Shown here piece after piece: positions 1 through 15,762 of a DNA stretch of 64,000 bases. Under the pieces are notes generated by a model. That model made no database searches. It saw only the letters and a program-made list of their open reading frames with translations, and was not told the DNA's origin. The stretch comes from Azolla caroliniana (taxonomy: Eukaryota > Polypodiophyta): the NCBI GenBank assembly GCA_043228905.1, contig JBHGNT010000001.1, positions 7,192,001-7,256,000 on the forward strand, read 5' to 3'. Within the stretch, counting starts at the first letter, position 1; each line of letters begins with the position of its first letter. The translations under genes were made by a program, and so were the position numbers.

Positions 1-1560
1 CGCCTTTTTACATTGTTTCAGCACAATAAGACACGTGTTATTATCTAAATTCTACCAATAAACCCTCCAACACATATCAAGAATGAAATCCTTGCACATA
101 CTTACATAAGAATCCAAACCAGATGCAATCTTCTTCTTCAACATCTCCAACCGCTCATCCTTTCTGGAGTCGTACATTGCCATCTTGTGCTCCGTAAATT
201 GTGCCATAAACTCTGCCTCAGTGTAAGATTGTATGTAAGTCGGAGTTCAATAGAAATAGAGTTGAACCTTGAAACAACCCTAACCTTCAACGTTTGTATG
301 TAAGATTGTCGATTTCTATGGTACTTGATTCCGGGGTCCATGAATCTTTTGAGTGATCTCTGACACTCATAGCTATTGAAGCATGCCCCCGGAGTACCCT
401 CCTCCTCTCTATCCGCATCCCTCATGATAGAACTATGCTAATTCCATGTGCCCTGCGTAAATGTGTTTCCATGTCGCATTTTTGTGATGCCACCTTGGTG
501 AGAGGCGACAATACTCAGTCACGATACATGCATGGGCCTTGTTCCCATTTGCATTTCTTCCAACCTTATACAACGAATCTAAAGCTAGGAGCATTTGTTG
601 TTTATGTATGTGTTAGATACGCCAAACCATCTGTTACATAAAGATTGACATAATACAATGAGACCAAATCCACATACCATTTGGAGGAGCATCTTCATCG
701 AATGATGCCATGGCATGTAAGGGCTCAATCTGAGGATGATGAACCACTAGAGCCTGATCCATGTTCTCCCCACCCTTATACATGTCAGCTATGCAACTTC
801 TGGGCCAATGTCTTCTAACGAAAACCCTTTAACAAATCATCAGTCAACATACACCTCTCTTGAGTTGGATATATGTCACTATTATCAGAATCCCACCACT
901 CTTTGTACTTGGACCTGGTAGCCATCTACCACTATTCAAGGAAAAGAAAACATATAGAAATGACGCAAAATTTTGTAAATAAGTAATCATCCATAAACAA
1001 TTAATAATCAATAAGTCTTTGCAAGTCTATTCAATGATCAATAACCTAAACATGTTCTAAACCATCACACCTTCTTCCTAACATTCCTTAAATCTCAAGC
1101 CATTATCATAATATCAACCAAACTCTTGTCCCAAACCCTAATCCCTTGGTATAAAAACCATTAACATTCTAATATCAAGCATAAAAATCATAATATCAAC
1201 CGTAAACCATTAATAAGCAATATTAAGCTAATATCATAATATCATTAATAATCAATATCATGTTAATATCAACACACTCCAACTGTAAACCATTAAGATT
1301 CTAAGATCACATATCAATAAACTAACAGTTTCTGAGAATAAACTTATTCACTGTACCAACCAAACCCTAAACAGTTTCTACAATCATACTATCACGCTAA
1401 ACCCTAAATCTTCTCCCTATCTTTCTAATATCAAGCCATAATACACATTAAAATCCTAATATCAACCAAAGCCTTCTCCCAAACCCTAATACCTCGACTT
1501 GAAAAGGCCAAGCACATAAAAAAAAAAATCAGAAAATGTAGACACAAACACAAACACATA
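1..1560. other. AT-rich intergenic DNA, no supported gene
   Basis: No frame here shows convincing coding character. The minus strand around 815-925 has a short open stretch rich in charged and Trp residues that soon meets stops, and 138-425 is open on the minus strand with no recognisable domain; both could be remnants of a transposon-derived gene. From 1130 to 1410 scattered AAACCCTAA words occur, but not as an array. The rest is AT-rich sequence with ATCAATAAT-type words. Confidence 0.5.
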
Positions 1561-1582
1561 GATGGGAAATAGTAGGGCACCG

Positions 1583-1836
1583 ATCGCAGAAGTGATTGTT
1601 GGGGGTTGGGCGACCACATTTAAACTTGGTTGGGTGACCAAACTTGAATGGCAGGTTGGGCGACCAAACTTAAATGGCAGGTTGGGCAACCACATTTTAA
1701 CTTGGTTGGGCCACCACATATGTTACAGAGGTTGGGTGACCACTTTAGTTAGGTTGGGCAACCACAATAGGTAGGTTGGGCAACCAGAATATGTAGGTTG
1801 GGTGACCACAATAGGTAGTTGGGGCGACCTCTGACA
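1583..1836. repeat. degenerate minisatellite with GGTTGGGYRACCA core
   Basis: The word GGTTGGGCGACCA, with variants such as GGTTGGGTGACCA, GGTTGGGCAACCA and GGTTGGGCCACCA, recurs about nine times at spacings of roughly 22-35 bp. Each core is followed by an A/T-rich spacer (for example AACTTGAATGGCA). The unit is short, imperfect and non-coding. It lies about 360 bp upstream of the METTL17-like start codon. Confidence 0.75.
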
Positions 1837-1966
1837 ACATTTTTGGTCGCGTGTTTTATTATTATCCAAATCAGACGGTGCAGATCGCACCTGCACCGTC
1901 CATGGCCGCGATTCCCTCAGCCAGCCCTATTAATGATTTGTGTCATAATAGACACACGTCGATTAC

Positions 1967-1992
1967 ACACATCCATCCATCCATCCATCCAT
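1967..1992. repeat. (CATC)n microsatellite
   Basis: A run of about six CATC/CCAT tetranucleotides, followed by ACATAC-type repeats. It lies in the presumed promoter of the METTL17-like gene. Confidence 0.85.
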
Positions 1993-2077
1993 ACGTACAT
2001 TATACATAGTACATACATACTGATACATATGTACATTGTTAGTTGTAGGAAGTAGCCTTAACAGACCGCTCGTGAAG

Positions 2078-2079
<2 letters not shown>

Positions 2080-2128
<49 letters not shown>
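2080..2128. repeat. (GA)n microsatellite in the 5' leader of the METTL17-like gene
   Basis: About 24 uninterrupted GA dinucleotides end some 70 bp before the start codon at 2199. Long GA/CT tracts are common in plant core promoters and 5' leaders, where they can bind GAGA-type BBR/BPC proteins. Such a role here is inference. Confidence 0.9.
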
Positions 2129-2130
<2 letters not shown>

Positions 2131-2198
2131 CATTTTTGTGAAGCGAGCCTGAGATTCTGGGTTTTTAGGCAGAGGGAGTGAGGAAAGAGGGAGGAGAT

Positions 2199-5100
2199 AT
2201 GGCGATCGTACCTTACGCGGCAGCCGCCGCCGCCGCCCAGAAGACCCTGTCTCCCTCAGCCCTCCGTTCCGCTTCTCGGCAGACAGAGGGCATGCTGCGC
2301 ATCCCTTCCCGCCTCCAATCCGCCATTGACAACTTCCTCGGAGGTACCCCCCCCCTATATGTATATATGTGTGTGTATGCTGCATTTACTCGGATTGTCT
2401 TCAAAATATGTGTGCTTTATGCTACATATAAATGTAGATATAGAAAACCAGAGTAGAATTCAAGATTTGCCTTTGATATAGCGAATGTGAAGTGACAAGG
2501 GAAAATATCCCCAGAAGTCGTTCTTTGAAAGATCGTGCACTATAAAACTGGATGTTGGAGTGGAGAAAATGAATATGGTATTTGAAGAGGGTGTATAAGT
2601 GCAGGAGGGTTTGTGCAGGACTTGGTGTAGGACATGGCTCCATATCGCGCACTCAATTTGGTTGGCTAAAAATCCTTTTGTTTTCTCAACCAATCAAAAT
2701 TTCGTGAAAAATTAGTGTCTATAGATTGACATCTAATTTCTTACCAGTTTAGGTAAGATCGAAGATTTGATTTCTTCAAAAAATTTAGCCTGTTAAAGTA
2801 CAAGACACCATGTTTTGAGCTTCCGGGTTGATGTGTCTCATGAATGAAGGGATAAGTAGAGTTTACCAGCAAATGTGCTTAGTCATGGGGTTTGCAGCAC
2901 ATTAAGTACTCAGAAATCATAATTAGATTCACATAAACTGCAAAATACACATGTGCCTTTGTTCAGTGTAGGGAAATCATGCTGAAGTCCAATGATAATG
3001 TTAGGGTAATGGGTTATGCTAATTGTGCAGAGTATTCAACGAACGAGGTCAAGAAAAGTGTATCTCGCTTGTCAGAGGCTATGCGAAATACCAAAGTTGC
3101 GTTGCAACAGCGGGAAAAATCAGAATGGTCAGCAGAAGAGAGAGAATTAAATAGAAACTCGCAAAAATGGCTTAAGAAATTAGAGTTTCGAGGCCAGATT
3201 TTTAACAAGTACAAGCAACGGGACACCTGTGCTTATGTTGCTGCACGTGTGCCTGCTGTATATTGTGCTGTGTATCGAGTACTCATTGAGGTACACTTAT
3301 TTGCTTTCTACTTTTATTAGGCTGTGTTCTAATATATGATATGTAGGCATGAGATGGGTTTAAAGGCATATTATTTACATCTATATACTGTAGTTTTTTA
3401 GCTAAAGCCTTTGTGATTGCAAAAAAATAAAATCATTTAAGATACCAGAGAAAAGGATTGTAGGATCCTAAACTAAAGACAATGTTTCAACAAAATTGTT
3501 GTGAAGTGGCTTAATGGTATACAGCACTGATATAACATCTGATCAACTAATTAAGCATGAGTGCTTTCGATATAGATTTCTTAAGATATTAAATTTCCTG
3601 TATGAAGCACCGTATCTAATCGAGAGAGGTTCTAAAATCGAAAGCACTTGCTTTTAAGTGTTATTTAACTTCATAACCATAATCATAAACGTATGAGAAC
3701 CTGGAGTGACCATGTGTCTATTCAAATTCCTACCTTTAACATCTCTCACATGAGGCAAATCCATAAAGGAAAGGATGTTTGTTGTTTTGCGTTTGAAGAG
3801 AATTGACGAGGAGGCATGTTGGTTGGTCAATAAAGGAAACCACCATATTTTTCTCATATTTCAGCCCATTGCAATGTTCAGCTCTCAAATTGTTTCAAAC
3901 TGGCACACTAGTTTAAAATGTAAAATAGATAATCTTGAATGACTTTAGAGATTGTAGAAATAGTTTACTAATTTCAACTGGATTACCCCCCTCACGAAGT
4001 CTCCTTACTTTTTCTTTTACCCCCTTCCCCAAATCATTCCTTATCCTTTTGAGCTATATATTATAGGTTAAGCAGCTTATGAATATGTGTAAACGATATA
4101 ATTATTCTATCATTCCTCTATAACAAACAATGTGATCGACTTCGTTTGCAGATTTCTCGCCGATTGCCAGACTTCAAACCATGCCAGATTTTGGACTATG
4201 GCTCAGGCCCTGGTACTGCAATCTGGTAATGTAGGGAGTTTTTTCGAATTTGCCAATTGAGGAAGTTAGTGTTTCTGGGAAGAAATGGATGTTTCTATCA
4301 TAGTCTCTGTCTTCTCAAGTATTTTGATTTCTTTGTTTCATGTAGGAAATGTGAATGATTCTTAAGTAGATCCCCTATGGCTTAATCAACAATTTCTTCA
4401 GCTTCTTTTGCTATGTGCATCTCACAAATTTGGAATTGAACATCTTCTAGTCAATTCTAGGAATTGTTAACTGGATCCTGAAAATGCATTTATTTCTGAG
4501 ATGTTTGATCTCATAGTTACAATTCTTGTTTAAGGTCGCTTTGTGAAGTATGGCCAGGAGTAATTGAGCATGCCAACTTAGTGGAGCCATCTGAAGCAAT
4601 GTCATTTGCAAGGCGAAGCTTGTTTCAAGGTGACTTGTTTATTTTGCTTTTTATTATAGAGTCTTAACAATACAAGGAATTCAAATTTATGAAAATTTGC
4701 TATTAGCCCTACTAGAGTTTGCAACTTCGGTCCAAGATGTCTAAATCTGCTCTTTTCTAGCTTCTGCCTCAAATGATGATTCATACTGGTGATAGAACCT
4801 TTGAGTGTCTTAAAAATTGTAATCATAAGTGTATAATTCTCAGATCTTGCACATTTGTTGTCAATGCATCCTGTATTATTGTGTTAGCCATGTAAAAGAA
4901 ACCTTGGTTTCTCCAGAATTTTTTGCGTTGATTGTTTGTTTATTTTTATCATTCATGGCTTACTATATTGAAGGTATGAAGGAGGAATTGCCAAAAATAA
5001 GAAACTTCAAAAGTTTTGAAGGATTTGTACGTGAAGTCCGACCTACAGATCGAGAACACAACCTTGTCATTGCGGTTCGTCTTGCATAAATTTTACATTT

Positions 5101-7823
5101 GGGGATATCACTGGAGAGTAGAAAGCCCTTATTGTTTTTTTGAGTTGTTGTGTAAAGCTAGGAGTGCCACGCATAGTCATTTATTTGATAATAGGCAAGG
5201 TGTAGAATATATCTATGGTCTCTGCATTCTAAAGAATGGTAATTTAGTTGTTCAATGTAAATGAATGAAATGGTGCTTTTCTGTTAGATATTTGGAGATT
5301 TAATTTCTGGAATTTCATGTGATTAGTCATATTCATTGGGGGAATTGCGAACACAAGAAGAGAGAATAAGCGTTGCTCGCCAGCTTTGGGGCCTTACAAC
5401 TGATATACTGGTAAGATTTAGAAGAATATCTTGAATGTATTATTTACAATGATTTTTCTTATGGATTTCTCTAGTATTGTATTAAGAATTTTAGAAATAA
5501 AATATTGGAGACTGTTGTCATTGCCAAGTTGAAGTAAGCTCACATTTTAATCAAGCAATTATAGAAGTCTTTATGTTCTAGGTTGTGAAAATTTTCGGTT
5601 TATATTATTAATCACGATTATATGCAGTGGATGATTCTCTCATCATGACTTTGAATATACTTTTTGTATTTACTGCTTTAATTTGTATTTTGTTTCACAG
5701 AACTGGTCAAGGTACAATGACACAAGCAATTGTACCTTTGTAACTTCTAACCCAGTCTAGCACTTCCACTTAATATAAGTCAACGTGCATTTGTCTCACC
5801 TTTATCTGATCCTTACATGAACTTTTGACTGGGCTTATTGATATATTATAACGATTTATCATTCTTCTCTTGTGAAATATTTCAGATTATTATAGAACCT
5901 GGACATCCACAGGGTTCTAATATAGTTAGAGAGATACGGTCTCACATTCTCTGTATGGAAAACAAGGTAGGATATCCATGCTTTTTATAAAGCCATTCAG
6001 GATCATCTTATCTTTGGCATTGCTAATTCTGTTTCTACCTTTTGAAGAGGCTTTGGCGTCAAACAAAGAAGTCCAAAGAAGCTGATACAGATAAGACGAC
6101 TTATTTGACATCCCAGGGAAAGAAAATTGGTGCATTTGTTGTTGCTCCTGTGAGTATTTCTGTTAGGCTTTCTTTCATTTTAATATAGTCTATATATCTG
6201 TTTGTATTTATGGTCATCTCTTCACATTGTAGAAATCTGATTTCAAATATGAATTGTCTCATCTAAAGATATGATTGCATATAGATTTTGTTATGCTACA
6301 GAATTGCTACACTCTAATTGGTTTTTCCTGATTGTACACATGTTTCCTTTGATCAGATATGGTGTTGTGTATGAGTTTAAGCCTAATTGACGTGAGAGTT
6401 CCAATGATTTCTTAGGGATATGAGTAGTTAATGTGGACTTTTAAGGGAGGAACGTAACTGACACTTTTTGTGGTGGGCATAAGAATAATTCCCTATTTGT
6501 TTGCCTCCAATGTAGTAAGGGCATTCATGTTTGTCCCATTGTTATGAGGTGAGGTCTGCTGCATGAAATCGCTATCAAGGTGTGTGATGCTTCCTATGAT
6601 CAAGATGCATTGAAGTTTTCTCGTAAAGCACTGGACTTGTATATATTGAATGCCCTGTTTTCAATGAAAATGGACCTGAAATTAACAAATTTGATTCGTT
6701 ATTCTCCAGAAGTATTTTTACTGACTGTGGAAGTAGTAAAACAGTGCGCACATGATGGAATTTGCCCGATGGATGGAACTGACAAATATTGTCATTTCAG
6801 TCAACGACTTGCTCGATCTTCGTCACAATTGCTATACAAGGTATTAATACTTGCATGACAACGTTGTGATTGTGTTTTGGTGTGAAAAGCTGGATGTTAC
6901 AAGTTAGTAATAGGTGTGCTCTTATACAGAGGCCTAAGGGTAAATCATTGAGAGGTTACGAAGATGAGAAATTCTCATTTGTTGTCTTACGAAGAGGAAC
7001 TCGTCCAAAGTATGTTTGTGACCTGATGTTTTTGGTGGAATATATATAGAAATAGCTTAGGGAACGAAAATGATATGGTTTATTGTTCTAGTAGGATGGA
7101 ATGGCCACTGGACAGAGTCAATCCAGCTACACTAGATGTCAACAAGAAAAAGAATCGGAGTTTCTATGGTGTTATTATTGGTGAGTGTCCTGCTTTTTGG
7201 GAAAGAATGCTCTTCATTAATCTTATGAAAATCTCTTCAGACTGACTTTTTATTTCTTTCTTTTGCATGTAGAGGAACCTGAGGGGGCTTTTGATAATGA
7301 TGAAGAAGAGGATTCTCAAGATTTAGATTCCAGATCAGAAGACAGTGAAGAAGTGGATGAGGAAAGCAATGATGAAGAAGAGGTAGATGAAGGTAGATCA
7401 AACGAAGAATATGAGGATAGTGATGTTACAAGTACATCAGAGGATGATCTGACTGATGAAGGAAATGATGTCAGCAGTACAGAGGAAGAACTCAGTGAAG
7501 AAAGCAATACAGAAGCAGAACTTTCAGAACAGAGTAATGATACTGAGGAAGAGGAAGAGGAAGAGGAAGAGGAAGAGAATGTTGTAGCTGATATGGGAAG
7601 TGGATGGGGAAGGATTCTGTTCCATCCTGTACGTAGGGGAAAGAGAGTGATTGTTGATGTTTGTTCATCAGCCAATAAGAATGGTTCAAAGGGTTCACTT
7701 GATCGGATCACTCTTAGTAGTACTACAAATAAAGTCTTGCATTTTCAAGCACGTCGATCACGATGGGGAGATCTTTGGCCTTGTGGTGGAGCATGTGGTA
7801 GAGTTTGTGGTAGAGCTAGATGA
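2199..7823 (+). CDS. METTL17: METTL17/Rsm22-like mitochondrial ribosome assembly methyltransferase-fold protein (12 exons)
   Basis: The exons I assign, all with GT-AG borders and a continuous frame, are 2199-2343, 2971-3290, 4152-4225, 4535-4629, 4974-5074, 5327-5410, 5886-5966, 6048-6149, 6745-6840, 6930-7009, 7092-7180 and 7273-7823 (1,818 nt, 605 residues). The family helps assemble the small mitochondrial ribosomal subunit. The SAM-fold motif I, ILDYGSGPGT, is at about residues 168-177. Cysteines at about 296, 335, 341 and 350 (the last three in CAHDGICP...YC) match the Fe-S cluster region known in METTL17. The tail is a long Glu/Ser/Asp stretch coded by GAGGAA repeats, then a basic end with WGRILFHPVRRGKR. 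The Ala-rich N-terminus from MAIVPYAAA could precede or be part of a targeting signal. The start is the ATG just after the GA-rich leader; an in-frame ATG at 2178 would add seven residues. Intron 2 (3291-4151) is the longest. Exon borders are by eye; the donor at 5075 (GTTCGT) is the weakest. Confidence 0.88.
7536..7580 (+). repeat. GAGGAA/GAAGAG repeat inside the METTL17-like last exon
   Basis: An in-frame hexanucleotide repeat codes for a run of about ten glutamates in the acidic C-terminal region. It is a likely site of length variation between alleles. Confidence 0.8.
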
Positions 7824-10087
7824 GCTTTTGATTTTGATTTCAAGAGTTTTGCCAAAAAAAAATCATAGCGAGTCATGTAAGTTTTGAATTAAGAGTACCC
7901 ATCTTAACATGAGACGAGTTTCTGCCATCTTTATGATGTCTAAGATCTCAAGGGTTTATGGAAATGCATCATTTTCGTCATTGAAAGTTGATGTAGAGAA
8001 TCACAATACAAACTGTTTGGAGCAAAGATTGTATAAATTGCTGCTTGACCAATCAGTATGCACATCATTGCACACCAAATACTGTACACTGTGAGGTTAT
8101 TCATGAATCCCATATTCTTCAATGATATATACACCAGAAAAGCTTGTTCTTTGTATGGATATCAAGCAACCCTATGCTGAAATGCTATATATATGATCAA
8201 GTATCGAAGTATTCTAAACTGCCACAAATTCTGTGCTGTCCTGTAATACCTGCGATTTATTGGTACAACCAAGGAAGAACCTTTTTTCATTTTCCTGGTT
8301 ATTAAAATTAGTCACAAAACAATCGTTTTATTATTATTATTATTACTTTCGTGAACTTGAATAGTAGGTATTTGCAGACCATTTGATTATTAAAGCTCAT
8401 GCTCAAGTTCTGCCCTAGCCTCACACATGAACTTTGTACCATCATGATCTTTTTCTTGTTTTCTGGCATTCCTTCTGCTAAAACGTATCAACCTTGTGCA
8501 TCTACTGGTGAAAATTAACTATCAGATTCACATTATTTATAAACTTATTGTCAATATGCATTTTTGGTTCAGTATCTAAAAAATGCTGTCTATTTTGTGA
8601 AAGTGTCACAAGAATGCTGGTCCTGATTGATCAGTTGGCACATAAAAATGCATCCATTTCTAATATTTATACAAGAATGTTGGGTGTGAGTGATTACATA
8701 GGAAAGAAAAATACATCTAGTTCTGTTATCACAAGAAAGTTGGGCATAATTAATCAGTAGTTATCACAGGAAACACGTCAATTTGTAACATTATCAGAAG
8801 AATATTCAGCCTGATTTATTAGTTACTAGTTATGGCTACGAGGCAGCATGGGAAGAAGGAAACCAGCAAACATTGGAAAGAGAACTATTATTGTTGACCA
8901 ACGGGCCCACACAAGCAGTGATTAATTCGACCCTCCATGAAGAACTTTTGCCAATTGGAATTCTTTGAGAAAAACGTTTAGGGCCTTCTGAGTAAACCAA
9001 ATGCATCTATTTCTAACATAATCACAAGGATATTCTGCCTTATTGATAGGTCAAACACACATTTACATTTTGAAATTACATTTACTGCCCTAGCCAATTG
9101 AATCATGACAGATAATTAGGAAAATCTAGTTTCTTTAAGGCTGCAATATCTAGAAATGCAACATTGGTTCCTAACATGGAGGTCAGAAATATCACCTCCA
9201 GGTAAGCCATATCTTGGCTCTAATTTTTAATATTTTCCCTTGCATGCCCTATCATTCAGAGAGTGAGCAGTTGCAAAGACAAAAACACATAATGGATCCT
9301 ATATTGACCTTATTCATCAATGTGAATGCAGGCCAAGCTAAGTTCAGAAAAGGACCAGAAAGAAGTTATAATTAGTCTTTGCAAGTTTCAATGTCCGATT
9401 CACACATGAAGTAGCTATAACACAAAGAGCTACAGATAGATAAGCCCCGTATTCTAGTCATAAACCTAAAGACCTATATACAGAGAAACACCAATAAGAT
9501 AAGCCATTGCCACATACAGAAAAAGCCACGTGGCTATAACCAATATATTAATATAGCCATTGCAAGAGAGAATTTCATAGCTAATATAGACAGATAGCCA
9601 TAGGCAATGAAGCAAGAAAAAAACCTAAAGGCTAATATAATAGGCTGAAATCTCGTTCACAATATACTCTTCCACAATTCATTTCCATGGTAATTAGTGC
9701 TCACAGATGCAAACAGCAGAACGTTATGAAACACTTTTAACATTCTGCAGCAAGATTCTATGAAATATTTGACGCCTCACGAAAAAACCTTATCATAGTT
9801 CTTACACCACAATCCTGGAAAGACTAAAAAGCCATTTATAGAATAATTCCCTCTAAAGATGTATTAATAATGAAGAATAAACAGGCTAAAAAATTACAAC
9901 CATATGCATTTGCAATTATAACGACCTAATATCCAGTTATAACAATCTTCACTGACCCAAATGATTCCTTTCCTCTACATTGTTGCTAGTGAAACTAAAA
10001 CCATCTTAGTTATCAGTCATCTACATTATAATCAAGTCCATGTATCAGCAATGAATCAATTCGCCATGTTACTACTTTCTTCAAATT
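7824..10087. other. intergenic region between two convergent genes
   Basis: This stretch carries the 3' untranslated regions of the METTL17-like gene (+) and the HSP70 gene (-), so transcripts converge here. A short TTA run lies near 8330-8346, and decayed repeats from about 8600 to 9060 are listed separately. Otherwise I see only AT-rich DNA and short chance open frames. Confidence 0.6.
8595..9060. repeat. decayed tandem repeat, unit about 65 bp
   Basis: Units near 8602, 8670, 8735 and 8797 share the order TCACAAGAATGTTGG, then TGATTGATCAGTT, then AAAATGCATC with ATTTCTAA. One more displaced unit is near 9003-9060. Spacing is 62-68 bp and identity is low, so this is an old array. No coding potential seen. 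Confidence 0.55.
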
Positions 10088-13901
<3,814 letters not shown>

Positions 13902-14031
13902 AGCTCAAAGAGATATAAATGTAATGGATGAGTCGATATGGAATCCTTGGGAGGAACGACTATTCTTTCACGCGATCGGATCAAGCGCGCATTCGAAAGG
14001 AAAAACAGGGGTCTGAAGGTGCAGACTCCAG

Positions 14032-14071
14032 AGGCAGGGGCAGGGGCAGGGGCAGGGGCAGGGGCAGGGGG
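14032..14071. repeat. (GGGGCA)n microsatellite
   Basis: About six GGGGCA hexamers lie about 130 bp upstream of the HSP70 start codon (minus-strand gene). G-rich hexamers of this kind can form quadruplexes; that is inference. Confidence 0.9.
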
Positions 14072-14121
14072 GAAGGGTTTGGGGGAGAAGTATGTACTTC
14101 TGATTTAAGGGGTTTTACAGT

Positions 14122-14157
14122 GCATATACATACATACATACATACATACATACATAC
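14122..14157. repeat. (CATA)n microsatellite at the LINE 3' side
   Basis: About eight CATA units. On the minus strand this reads (TATG)n and sits just beyond the probable 3' end of LINE-1, whose tail is A-rich near 14197-14206. It may be a grown tail or simple neighbour sequence. Confidence 0.85.
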
Positions 14158-14199
14158 GGTGGTTGCTAGGGTTTTTCATATTACATATTATGTACTTTT

Positions 14200-15178
14200 T
14201 TATTATTAGCGATAGCACTAGCACCCTTAGGTTTTCTTTATTTCCAAGAATTGCCCCCCCTGGGAAATAGGAGATGCAATTGATCGAGTCATTTCTCAAT
14301 GTATGCGGTACAATTTGATACTCAATACACCCCCACATCCATGACTTCACCAGAATGCCATAATGTATCAACCACCATAATACAACTTTTTTCAGGAATT
14401 CACCCATGCCCCTTAGCCATTTCCAATAAGCATCCAACCAAGAGTCTTGTACATTACCAGATCTCCAAAATTTACAAGCTATTGGCGTAACAGCCAAACC
14501 CCTCCTTAGCAATTCTCTACCCATTTTTACCGAGTACTGAAAAAATGGAATTTGCTTACCTAGCATTTCGTGTGTTGATATGGTTTGCCATTTCCACTCA
14601 CCAAGATCCCACAATAGGTGATCAATGGGCTTATTCTCATAGATCCACAATTCAGAGAGATTGTTTATATCATTTGGATGTGGATTCAACATCCATTTTT
14701 TATCTTTCGTCCACAATATACGAATAGGCAACATACTCCCTTGAGTTACAATTCCGTCTTCCACGAGAGAATGAAGTCGTCCAGAAGGCAAAATATCAAA
14801 GTAAAGGCACTCATGAGAGTTTTTATAACCCTTGACCCCTAACAAGACATGTAAGGATGAAAACATACCGTACCAAAATAGACTAGTTTGAGAAGGTTGA
14901 AAGGAAGACATCATAAACACTCTATCAATTTTTGCATACATAATGTTCTCTCCCCAAATTGTTCTACAAACATGGGTTTTGTTTTCCATCGTCAAAGAAG
15001 AAAAAGTCAGCCAATCCCCATTGCCTCAACTGCACCTTTATCAAAGTCAACCCACTTCAACCTAGTTCTCTTCCCTAACATTACCCCCTCCTCTAATGTA
15101 AATAGTGGCTTCAATATGAGGGGTTGGCGCAATTATTCCTCCGTACATGATGGAAGAGATTGGACCTAATTTATGTTT
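14200..15178 (-). mobile_element. LINE-1 (L1-like), 3' part of ORF2 and tail
   Basis: The minus strand is open from about 14995 to 14105 and reads as the region after the reverse transcriptase of a plant L1-type ORF2, with Trp-rich stretches such as WLDAYWKWLRGMGEFLKK and a VKMGRELLRRGL block. The piece stops sharply at 15178, where Copia-1 begins. The other half of the same element lies at 39107-40440. Taking out Copia-1 and one copy of the TGTTT duplication gives a continuous frame across the join. The exact 3' end is uncertain; an A-rich stretch near 14197-14206 is the best candidate. Confidence 0.75.
15174..15178. repeat. target site duplication of Copia-1 (left copy)
   Basis: TGTTT directly before the 5' LTR; the same five bases follow the 3' LTR at 39107-39111. 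This exact match fixes the outer borders of the nested block. Confidence 0.93.
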
Positions 15179-15605
15179 TGTCGAGAATCAAGCTCAACCT
15201 AGTCTAGTGTATGAACACACCTTTGAGAATCAAGGAGCACTCAAAAGTCAAAAGTCAAAAGACCTACTCTCTACACATTAACTATGTGTCATACAATCAT
15301 ATTCTATGACACATAACTATAACTAATGAGTTCCATATTCCCCAAGGTTCTAGAGAGAGAGTGGGCGTTATAGTGAGTTAATGAAGAGAGAGGGTGACCT
15401 TAAAAGCACCCTCCTACTTCATATAGTGACAGATATACTCCCTTGTAATGCTATATTTTTGTACTTGATATTCTCCTTATTAATATACATATTCTTGAGT
15501 ACATCATTTCATTCATCTATCTTGTGTTTTCTCTCCTCTCCTCTTCTCTTTCCACAAACAACACACATCTCTCCCACTACACAGAATCAAATCTGATTCT
15601 TTACA
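15179..15605 (+). repeat. 5' LTR of Copia-1
   Basis: 427 bp, beginning TGTCGAGAATC and ending TTTACA. It is followed at once by the primer binding site. Confidence 0.92.
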
Positions 15606-15617
15606 TGGTATCAGAGC
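15606..15617 (+). other. primer binding site of Copia-1
   Basis: TGGTATCAGAGC begins right after the LTR. This is the standard match to the initiator-Met tRNA 3' end in plant copia elements. Confidence 0.9.
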
Positions 15618-15762
15618 GATTTGGTAGCTCGATCTAGCCCATCCGCGTGTGTTGGGTCCTACGCCAACATTCAAGAAGAAGCGGCTCATCGTTATCGTAG
15701 TGCCACTACATAGCTCATTTCTAAGGAAGAAGAAGAAGAAGGAAGAAATCTTCATTGACATA

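Noticed and set aside
815-925. Short minus-strand frame MATRSKYKEWWDSDN... that resembles the start of a Myb/SANT- or transposon-type protein
   Set aside because: Only 36 codons before a stop; an apparent frame change and further stops follow. I cannot name the family with confidence.
1130-1410. AAACCCTAA words suggesting an interstitial telomere
   Set aside because: They are single scattered copies, not tandem, and such words are common in plant intergenic DNA.
8595-9060. Spaced repeats resembling a CRISPR array
   Set aside because: Units are degenerate throughout with no constant repeat and unique spacer pattern, and the genome is eukaryotic.
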